This document shows positions 5,246 through 10,365 of a DNA stretch of 10,365 nt, piece by piece. Origin of the DNA: an uncultured Oscillospiraceae bacterium (GTDB lineage Bacteria > Bacillota > Clostridia > Oscillospirales > Acutalibacteraceae); contig CABQAA010000050.1 of NCBI GenBank assembly GCA_902461995.1, forward strand, positions 1 to 10,365, read 5' to 3'. The first letter of the stretch is position 1, and the number at the start of each line of letters is the position of its first letter. The notes under the pieces are model-generated. The model made no database searches, was not told the origin of the DNA, and saw only the letters and a program-made list of their open reading frames with translations. The translations under genes and the position numbers were made by a program.

Positions 5246-6361
5246 TCAGTTCATATAAGCCGTGAGTTTGGTCATCAGTTCCCCGCGGGACGAACACTCC
5301 GCGAGCTTGATCATGCGGTGGATGCGGTATTTTACAGCTCGTTCGGACAGGAATACCTCTTCGGCTGTGGCGGCATACGTCTTCCCGCAGAGCAGCCGGG
5401 TCAGGATCTGCCGGTCGATTTCCCCGCAGTTCCGGAACAGGTTTTCCAGACGGAAAATATCAGCTACATCCTGATCCGCGTAGAAATCCATGGGGGTATC
5501 CCGGCCGTTCGGCAGCGGCTCCGCTTTGGGCGTATACGGCGGCAGCGGGAAATTGGCGGTGGAAGAACGCACGATGATCCGGCCGGGCGTCACGGCGCGC
5601 AAGGAAGAAAGCGCGGGATTTTTTTGGATAAAGCCGTACAGCCGGACCGCCTGACGGCCGATGGCCGGGCAATCCATCTCCGCCACTGTGATCCGCGGGT
5701 TGATAAAATTGCCGGTCAGCGTGTTTCCCATAGCCGCCACCCAGCAGTCCTCCGGTACGCGGACACCGTTGGAATTGAGAAACTCGATCAGCTTGATGGC
5801 CACCACATCGTTGGTGCAGACCACAGCGTCGTATTGATGCCTCTGCGCGAAGAACCGGCGGCAGCATTCCAGCAGGGAGCCCCGGTTCCAGAAAATGTGT
5901 TCGTTCTGCTCCGGTGAGATGTGCTGAAAATCGGCAAAAGCCTGCCTTTTTACCGTGTCGTTTATGGAATCCGGATTCAGGGCCAAAAGAGCGATACGGC
6001 TGCGTCCGGCGTGCTCGAGATAACGGAACAGGGAGAAAAATGTACTGTAAAAATCCAGAGAAACCGTGCTGAATGCCCCACCCCTCTCCCGGCCGAAGGG
6101 GGTGAGCAGCAGGGGATGGATTCCCGCCCGCGTGAGACGGGCCAGACACTCCTGCGTCCACTGCGTGGTGATGCAGTTGACAATCGTCACTGGCCGGGTG
6201 CCGGCGGCGCGGATTTCGGCCGCGATCCGTTCCAGGGTATCCAGGTCCGCCTCGGTACACTGCCCTTTGATCTTGGCAGTTTCCTGGCGGATGCCGTCGG
6301 CGTAGCCGCTGCTCCAATACCGGCCCTGTACCAGCGGTTCTGTCACGGTAAAGACCTGCAT
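5246..6361 (-). CDS. Transcriptional regulator: LacI-type ligand-binding domain with C-terminal LuxR-like HTH
   Basis: This 371-aa protein has a periplasmic-binding-protein-like (LacI/GalR sensor) domain over residues 1-270. Visible blocks are VTIVNCITTQW (58-68), the hinge-side stretch YDAVVCTNDVVAIKLIEFLNSNG (177-199) and VRVPEDCWVAAMGN (200-213), then ITVAEMDCPAIGRQAV (224-239) and GRIIVRSST (260-268), in the LacI order. The usual N-terminal LacI helix-turn-helix is missing: the protein starts directly in the sensor. Instead, residues 315-365 (IDRQILTRLLCGKTYAATAEEVFLSERAVKYRIHRM) form a LuxR/GerE-like helix-turn-helix. I chose the ATG at 6361 because AAAGGA lies eight bases upstream; an in-frame ATG at 6436 is without such a site and overlaps the promoter area. 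It is divergent from the esterase gene and probably controls it, perhaps in response to a sugar. The IS200 element ends just past its stop codon. Confidence 0.88.
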   Translation of the reverse strand: MQVFTVTEPLVQGRYWSSGYADGIRQETAKIKGQCTEADLDTLERIAAEIRAAGTRPVTIVNCITTQWTQECLARLTRAGIHPLLLTPFGRERGGAFSTVSLDFYSTFFSLFRYLEHAGRSRIALLALNPDSINDTVKRQAFADFQHISPEQNEHIFWNRGSLLECCRRFFAQRHQYDAVVCTNDVVAIKLIEFLNSNGVRVPEDCWVAAMGNTLTGNFINPRITVAEMDCPAIGRQAVRLYGFIQKNPALSSLRAVTPGRIIVRSSTANFPLPPYTPKAEPLPNGRDTPMDFYADQDVADIFRLENLFRNCGEIDRQILTRLLCGKTYAATAEEVFLSERAVKYRIHRMIKLAECSSRGELMTKLTAYMN

Positions 6362-6419
6362 GTGCGCATCCTTTCTTTCACGTGTTAATTTTTGCCGCTG
6401 CTTTCCGTCGGGATTTGCC

Positions 6420-6449
6420 TTGCGGCCTTCTGACACGTTCCCTTATAAT
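6420..6449 (+). promoter_or_regulatory. Probable promoter of the secreted esterase gene
   Basis: A perfect TATAAT lies at 6444-6449. The best -35 is TTGCGG at 6420-6425 with an 18-base spacer, which matches only at TTG and one further base at most. A strong -10 with a weak -35 is the usual form for a promoter needing an activator, which would fit control by the divergent regulator. Confidence 0.5.
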
Positions 6450-6466
6450 TCCCAGTATACGGAACG
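6436..6466. promoter_or_regulatory. Inverted repeat in the divergent promoter region, candidate operator
   Basis: CGTTCC at 6436-6441 and GGAACG at 6461-6466 are perfect inverted half-sites 19 bases apart. They bracket both the forward TATAAT (6444-6449) and the reverse TATACT (6454-6459). A protein bound here would affect both the regulator and the esterase genes. Assignment to the adjacent LuxR-like regulator is inference. Confidence 0.4.
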
Positions 6467-6481
6467 GCCGATAGAAAACAA
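6454..6481 (-). promoter_or_regulatory. Possible promoter of the LacI/LuxR-like regulator gene
   Basis: On the reverse strand TATACT at 6459-6454 forms a -10 matching five of six positions, with TTGTTT at 6481-6476 as a weak -35 and a 16-base spacer. The predicted leader would be about 90 bases long before the regulator start at 6361. It lies back to back with the esterase promoter. Confidence 0.4.
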
Positions 6482-6558
6482 GGGCAATTTTGCGGCGAAT
6501 TTGGCGTCCGAATGTTGCCCTTTCAACGGCCTCCGTCGAAGAAATGGGAGGGTGTATC

Positions 6559-8010
6559 ATGAAAAAGGCATGGAAATGGATCAAACGTCTGTCCACGGGT
6601 GCTGTGGCGTTATTCGTTTGTGCGGCGGGAGGAACCCTGCCCGCGTCGGCTTCGGCACAGAAATCTCTGAAAATCCTGGCCATCGGCAACAGTTTCAGCG
6701 AAGACGCCACCCGATATTTATACGACATCGCTGCGGATCAGGGTGTCGACGATATCGTGGTGGGGAATCTCTATATTGGAGGCTGTTCTTTAAATACGCA
6801 TTGGAAAAATGCACAGAATAACAACCCTTCGTATACCTATTATAAGAATGACGACGGGAAGTGGACGTCACAATCGGGCTGCTCTATTTTAAAAGGGCTG
6901 GAAGACGAGGATTGGGACGTGGTGACCCTGCAGCAGGTAAGCGGCCTTTCCGGCGATGCGTCCACCTATAACGATGACCTTGTCAATCTGCTCGCCTATG
7001 TTCGGGATCATGTCGGTCCCGACGTGAAGATCGCCTGGCATATGACGTGGGCCTATCAGGGGAACAGCACCCACCCGGACTTTCCCCGTTACGACCGGGA
7101 CCAGATGACCATGTACGAAGCCATTGTGGACGCGACGCAGGCGAAGATCGTCGGGAACGATGCCGTGGATCTCATCATTCCGGCGGGAACCGCCGTGCAG
7201 AACGTGCGGACCAGTGTCATCGGCGATACGCTGACCAGGGATGGCTATCATCTGAGCAATCTCGGCCGGTATCTGGCCGGCCTGACCTGGGCGAAATCGC
7301 TGGGATTGCCGCTGGATGAGCTGAAAACGCTGCCGGATGGGGTGTCGGCGTCGGAGCTCCCTGTTCTGCGCGAAGCGGTCGAAAAGAGCGTCGAGCACCC
7401 GTTCGAGGTGAGCGGACTAGGGAAATCCTATGATCTTAGCCAATATACCGAACTGGAGTGGGAATATGCGGGCTGTGCGTACTGGAATTCTGGAGCCGGT
7501 ACGACGCTGGTTTCCAAGGAAAACAGCACGGCCGGCAATCTCGTCAACTTTGTCGCATCGGTGCGTCGGTTTACCCGCGAGGAACTGCCCATGGGGACCC
7601 TCCTCGTCGTGGATCCGGGATACCAATATCGTCCAGAGGGATGGAGAGGCGAGGCGGTGACGCCCTCTGCGGACCGTCCGAACAACGTGACGGCACAATT
7701 TGTCGAGGTGGATGACGTTTGGTGGGGCGATTTTACGCACCGGGCGTTCAATGTGTCGGTTCAGGGCGGAGCCACCGACATCTCCGACAAAATCGAAGAA
7801 ACGGCCTCGCATTTTCGGATCTATATTCCGAAAAAAGATTCGTCCGGAACCGTATCCTCCTCTCCGGCCTCATCAGTCTCCTCCGTTTCCTCGCCCGGGA
7901 CTGGAGAGGAAAGGGCCTGGCTTCCTGTTTTGGCGGTCATGGCCGGCGGAAGCGCGGTTTTGGGAGGACTTTGGATGTTCAAAAGACGAAAGGGCAAAGA
8001 CCGAACCTAA
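6559..8010 (+). CDS. Secreted SGNH/GDSL-type esterase (DUF4886-like) with sortase sorting signal
   Basis: This 483-aa exported protein starts with a signal peptide (MKKAWKWIKR, then a hydrophobic stretch to PASASA-Q, cleavage expected after residue 33). The SGNH hydrolase fold is marked by IGNSFSEDA with nucleophile Ser45, a GGCSL block at 74-78, LQQVS at 124-128 and DGYH at 228-231 supplying Asp228 and His231. This matches the DUF4886 family of carbohydrate or lipid esterases. Residues 290-425 form a second region of beta character that I cannot name. A serine-rich spacer (428-445) leads to SPGTG at 445-449, a hydrophobic helix at 453-473 and the tail KRRKGKDRT, together a wall-sorting signal. 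The ATG at 6559 is preceded by GGGAGGG at 6546-6552; the frame is open upstream, but the signal peptide fixes this start. It is divergent from the regulator. Confidence 0.9.
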   Translation: MKKAWKWIKRLSTGAVALFVCAAGGTLPASASAQKSLKILAIGNSFSEDATRYLYDIAADQGVDDIVVGNLYIGGCSLNTHWKNAQNNNPSYTYYKNDDGKWTSQSGCSILKGLEDEDWDVVTLQQVSGLSGDASTYNDDLVNLLAYVRDHVGPDVKIAWHMTWAYQGNSTHPDFPRYDRDQMTMYEAIVDATQAKIVGNDAVDLIIPAGTAVQNVRTSVIGDTLTRDGYHLSNLGRYLAGLTWAKSLGLPLDELKTLPDGVSASELPVLREAVEKSVEHPFEVSGLGKSYDLSQYTELEWEYAGCAYWNSGAGTTLVSKENSTAGNLVNFVASVRRFTREELPMGTLLVVDPGYQYRPEGWRGEAVTPSADRPNNVTAQFVEVDDVWWGDFTHRAFNVSVQGGATDISDKIEETASHFRIYIPKKDSSGTVSSSPASSVSSVSSPGTGEERAWLPVLAVMAGGSAVLGGLWMFKRRKGKDRT

Positions 8011-8013
8011 AAC

Positions 8014-8057
8014 ATAAACAAACGGGAACCGGCAGTCACCGGTTCCCGTTTGTTTAT
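8014..8057. terminator. Strong bidirectional terminator between convergent genes
   Basis: A perfect 19-bp stem pairs 8014-8032 with 8039-8057 around a six-base loop (CAGTCA). Its core is CGGGAACCGG / CCGGTTCCCG and it is flanked by A-rich and T-rich arms. It lies three bases after the esterase stop codon and seven bases before the reverse-strand GNAT gene's 3' end, so it serves both. Confidence 0.92.
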
Positions 8058-8063
8058 ATGGGT

Positions 8064-8351
8064 TTACAGTTTGACAGGCTCGGCCAATAGATCCCGGTAA
8101 TCCGGATGGCGTTCCATCCAGGCGGCGGCATAGGGACAGCCCGTCCGGGCCTTCAGTCCGCGCTGACGGAGAACGCCCACAACCGTCTCCATCATCTGAC
8201 CGGCGATTCCCTGTCCGCGCAAAGACTCATCCACGTAGGTGTGGTTAATATCGACCACACCGTCACCGGCAGGGGGAAAGGTGGTCTCCGCCAGCAGGGT
8301 CCCGTCTACGTCCACAGCGTACAGACGGTTTTCTTCGATTTTCCAGGTCAT
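8064..8351 (-). CDS. Small GNAT-family N-acetyltransferase (NATD1/YjdJ-like)
   Basis: This 95-aa protein is a minimal GNAT domain of the kind known as NATD1 or YjdJ-like, about the usual length for that group. The acetyl-CoA-binding loop is RGQGIA at residues 45-50, preceded by the strand VVDINHTYVDESL and followed by helix GQMMETVVGVLRQRG. The group-typical ending CPYAAAWMERHPDYRDLL at 72-89 is present. The substrate is unknown for most members. The ATG at 8351 has a strong AAAGGAGGT about six bases upstream (8357-8365). It is a single gene facing away from the cysteine-synthase-like gene, with its own promoter, and shares a terminator with the esterase. Confidence 0.9.
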   Translation of the reverse strand: MTWKIEENRLYAVDVDGTLLAETTFPPAGDGVVDINHTYVDESLRGQGIAGQMMETVVGVLRQRGLKARTGCPYAAAWMERHPDYRDLLAEPVKL

Positions 8352-8384
8352 ACTTTACCTCCTTTATCAGCAGTCTACAAGGTT

Positions 8385-8413
8385 AGCATACCGCATTTTA
8401 GGGGGAAGTTCAA
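8385..8413 (-). promoter_or_regulatory. Probable promoter of the GNAT gene
   Basis: On the reverse strand TTGAAC (8413-8408) and TATGCT (8390-8385) are spaced by 17 bases, each matching the consensus at four of six positions. The predicted start lies near 8378, giving a leader of under 30 bases that contains the ribosome binding site. Confidence 0.5.
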
Positions 8414-8461
8414 GGAAAAGTTGGCGGATTCTGTCTCCTTGGGCGGGCGGCGGTTTCCGGC

Positions 8462-8490
8462 TTGCTCGGGAACGGCAAAAATGGTACAAT
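8462..8490 (+). promoter_or_regulatory. Probable promoter of the cysteine-synthase-like gene
   Basis: TTGCTC at 8462-8467 and TACAAT at 8485-8490 are spaced by exactly 17 bases. The -10 matches at five of six positions and the -35 at three. The leader before the ATG at 8526 is short and shows no T-box or S-box sequence, so regulation by cysteine-family RNA switches is unlikely. Confidence 0.55.
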
Positions 8491-8525
8491 AGAGGACAGG
8501 AAACGACTGGAAAGAAGGATGCCGT

Positions 8526-9458
8526 ATGCCGCCCATTGCCAAGGCCCTCACCGAGCTGATCGGGAATACACCTCTGCTCGAACCCGCCCGGTATATGCAG
8601 AAGGAAGGGTGCGAAGCCCACCTGCTGCTCAAATTGGAGGGTTTCAACCCCCTGCACTCCTCCAAGGATCGGGTGGCGCTCGCCATGGTGGAGGATGCGG
8701 AAGAGAAGGGCCTTCTGACGCCCGGCGCAGCAATTATCGAACCGACCAGCGGCAGCGCAGGGATCGGACTGGCGTTTGTGGGCGTATCGAAGGGATACCG
8801 CGTCATTTTGACCATGCCGGACAATGTGAATCTGGAACGGCGCAATCTGCTGCGGGCTTTGGGCGCGGAACTGATTTTGACGCCCGCGCGGTTCGGGATG
8901 CGGGGGGCCATCGACAAGGCTGCCGCCCTTTGTAAAGAGATCCCCGGCGCATACCTGCCCGAACAGTTCAGCAATCCCGCCAATCCCGAGGCGCACAGGC
9001 GGACCACGGCCAGAGAGATTCTGCGGGATACGGACGGAAAAGTGGACATATTCGTGGCGGGGGTCGGAACGGGGGGGACCCTCACCGGGGTCGGCGAGGT
9101 GCTCAAGGAGCATAACCCGTCTGTCCGGATCGTGGCGGTGGAACCCGCGGATTCGCCGGTTCTCTCGGGCGGCAAATCCGGCCCCCACGGGCTGGCGGGG
9201 CTCGGCGCGGGATTCCGCCCGCCCATCCTTAATACCGATCTCTATGATGAGGTGGTTCCGGTCCGGAACGACGAGGCGTACGGGGCCTGCCGGAAAATCG
9301 CAAAGGAGGAGGCCCTGCTGCTGGGCATGTCGTCGGGCGCGGCCCTGTATGCCGCGACGGTGCTGGCCCGTCGGGCGGAAAACCGGGGGAAAACCGTCGT
9401 GGCCGTGATGCCAGATACGGGGGAGCGGTATCTCTCGACCAATCTCTTTTGGGATTGA
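8526..9458 (+). CDS. Cysteine synthase-like PLP enzyme with altered substrate loop
   Basis: This 310-aa cytosolic enzyme belongs to the fold-type II PLP family of O-acetylserine sulfhydrylases (CysK/CysM), which exchange acetate for sulfide to make cysteine. Length and order of motifs are normal. The PLP lysine is Lys47 in NPLHSSKDR, where CysK usually has NPGGSVKDR. The phosphate loop is GTGGT at 181-185. VEPADSPVLSGG, GLGAGFRPP, MSSGAA and MPDTGERYLST follow as in CysK. The usual TSGNTG substrate/PLP loop reads TSGSAG at 74-79, replacing the conserved Asn and Thr with Ser and Ala, so activity or substrate may differ. The ATG at 8526 has AAAGAAGGA upstream (8511-8519); an overlapping ATG at 8519 is out of frame. 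The methyltransferase gene follows after 21 bases and is probably co-transcribed. I leave the symbol open because of the loop. Confidence 0.9.
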   Translation: MPPIAKALTELIGNTPLLEPARYMQKEGCEAHLLLKLEGFNPLHSSKDRVALAMVEDAEEKGLLTPGAAIIEPTSGSAGIGLAFVGVSKGYRVILTMPDNVNLERRNLLRALGAELILTPARFGMRGAIDKAAALCKEIPGAYLPEQFSNPANPEAHRRTTAREILRDTDGKVDIFVAGVGTGGTLTGVGEVLKEHNPSVRIVAVEPADSPVLSGGKSGPHGLAGLGAGFRPPILNTDLYDEVVPVRNDEAYGACRKIAKEEALLLGMSSGAALYAATVLARRAENRGKTVVAVMPDTGERYLSTNLFWD

Positions 9459-9479
9459 TAGGCGGAGGGAACAAACAGG

Positions 9480-10214
9480 ATGGACCAAAACATCTATGAC
9501 GATCCGGTCTTTTCGATGGATATAAGAAGCTGCGGGAGAATCCGTCTGCCGCGAACGATCTGGTGGAAAAGCCGGCGCCGTTTTCCCTGCTTCCCGACCT
9601 GGTAGGACGGTCCGTTCTCGATCTGGGCTGCGGGTACGGGGAAAACTGCCGGGAGTTTTTCCGCCGCGGGGTGGCGCGTGTTTTGGGTCTCGACATTTCC
9701 GAAAACATGCTGGAGGTCGCCAATCGAGAGAGCTGGAGCGAGAGCGTCCGCTTCCTTCGGATGAGCATGAACGATCTGGCTCCGTTGGAGGGGCCATTCG
9801 ACCTGGCCGTCAGATCTCTGGCAGTGCATTATATTGAAAATTTCGACAACTTGCTCGGCAGTATATACCGCATGCTGAATCCAAACGGAACCCTGATTTT
9901 TTCACAGGAGCATCCGCTGGCCACGGCGCTGAAGCGGGAACCGCGGTGGTCGAGGGACGGTGAGGGACATATCCTGCACGACAATTTGACCGATGACTCC
10001 CTGGCACGAGAGGAAACCCCGCTGGATCGTGGATGGGGTCGTGAAAGTTCTCCGCTCCTTTTCCATGATCTGCAATGCCCTAATCCGGACGGGGTTTGTG
10101 CTGGAGCAGGTATTGGAGCCGGTTCCGGACAGGGAGACCATGGAGCGGTATCCTGCGTATAAAAAGTATATTCACAAGCCGGATTTCCTTTTGATCCGGG
10201 CCAGACGGCTGTAG
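9480..10214 (+). pseudogene. Class I SAM-dependent methyltransferase gene with two frameshifts
   Basis: The intact product would be a methyltransferase of about 244 residues. The start is ATG 9480 after GGAGGG (9464-9469), reading MDQNIYDDPVF. The frame is lost at the T-run 9510-9513, where one T appears to be missing. It resumes as DGYKKLRENPSAANDLVEKP and carries motif I VLDLGCGYGENC, the LGLDISENMLEVA acidic block and the FDLAVRSLAVHYIENF block. It is lost again at the C-run 10017-10020, where one C appears extra. The third frame then reads RWIVDGVVKVLRSFSMICNALIRTGFVLEQVLEPVPD to the TAG at 10212-10214. Each segment joins smoothly to the next, so the gene was whole recently, or the window has homopolymer errors. 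Substrate is unknown. It is likely in one operon with the preceding gene. Confidence 0.88.
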
Positions 10215-10365
10215 TGCCGACAAGCAAAGAGAACCCCCGGCTGTCAAATGAACCGGCCCAGAATGTGCGAACAGCACAAAAAGCCCCCTAAAGTAGGGAT
10301 ATGCAATTTTCAAGCAACAAACTGGCGCCGCAATTCCAGTGGCGTCAGTTTTGTTTTCGTTTGAA
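10215..10365. repeat. Structured intergenic DNA, possible repeated element
   Basis: The last 151 bases hold several small palindromes: CCGG copies around 10230-10257, CCCTA 10286-10290 with TAGGG 10294-10298, and the terminator at 10319-10357. On the reverse strand one frame is open from the window edge through PYFRGLFVLF, which I have the impression of having met as spurious translations in other gut Firmicute genomes. That would suggest a repeated intergenic element, but I cannot verify it here. No gene is called. Confidence 0.3.
10319..10357 (+). terminator. Probable intrinsic terminator after the methyltransferase gene
   Basis: An 11-pair stem links 10319-10329 (AAACTGGCGCC) with 10341-10351, with one G-T pair and an 11-base loop, followed by a T-rich run TGTTTT to 10357. 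It lies about 105 bases after the methyltransferase stop codon and is the first such signal downstream of it. Confidence 0.65.

Noticed and set aside
5183..5917. Forward frame (244 codons) opposite the regulator
   Set aside because: It begins inside the IS right-end hairpins and runs antisense to the LacI/LuxR-like regulator, which has coherent domain motifs.
8367..9797. Very long reverse-strand frame (476 codons) opposite the cysteine-synthase-like gene
   Set aside because: The forward strand has clear PLP-enzyme and methyltransferase motifs, a promoter and ribosome binding sites. The reverse frame is rich in Arg, Pro and Gly with no recognisable domain.

Overview
The window looks like chromosome of a GC-rich anaerobic Firmicute, most likely a gut clostridium of the Oscillospiraceae type. 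The basis is an inference from strong AGGAGG-like ribosome binding sites, sigma-A style promoters, clostridial-looking proteins (a DUF4886-type surface esterase with an SPxTG sorting signal, an IS200-group transposase) and GC-rich codon use in the backbone genes. No rRNA, tRNA or CRISPR array was seen.

Layout. (1) 1-1542: a MATE-family efflux transporter with its own promoter. (2) 1543-2171: a long non-coding stretch that looks like a scar of old mobile DNA. It holds a C-terminal-like open frame, a run of possible RNA helices, a strong bidirectional terminator, a small reverse-strand reading frame broken by a stop codon, and a perfect 13-bp hairpin. (3) 2172-4479: an AT-rich four-gene operon with a clear promoter. 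It contains an unknown 203-aa protein (possibly DUF4304-like), a 153-aa unknown protein, an ankyrin-repeat protein and a 158-aa unknown protein. The second and fourth are diverged paralogs. Small, tandem, duplicated cytosolic genes with an ankyrin member resemble the immunity-gene clusters that accompany polymorphic toxins, but no toxin is in the window. (4) 4480-5232: a terminator and an IS200-group insertion sequence carrying only a TnpA transposase, with the hairpins typical of its right end. (5) 5246-8010: a divergent pair. One is a reverse-strand regulator with a LacI-type sugar-sensor domain but a C-terminal LuxR-like helix-turn-helix. The other is a forward-strand secreted SGNH-type esterase that appears to be anchored to the wall by a class B-like sortase signal. 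They share a compact intergenic region with back-to-back promoters and an inverted repeat. (6) 8014-8351: a strong terminator and a small reverse-strand GNAT acetyltransferase. (7) 8462-10214: a cysteine-synthase-like PLP enzyme with an altered substrate loop, followed by a SAM-dependent methyltransferase gene broken by two homopolymer frameshifts. (8) 10215-10365: structured intergenic DNA with a terminator.

The backbone (MATE, regulator/esterase, GNAT, cysteine synthase, methyltransferase) is GC-rich and the 1750-5100 section is visibly AT-rich. The section looks like acquired DNA inserted between two convergent backbone genes, the MATE gene and the regulator gene. The most interesting parts are the putative immunity island, the regulator with swapped DNA-binding domain next to its probable target, and the variant cysteine synthase.
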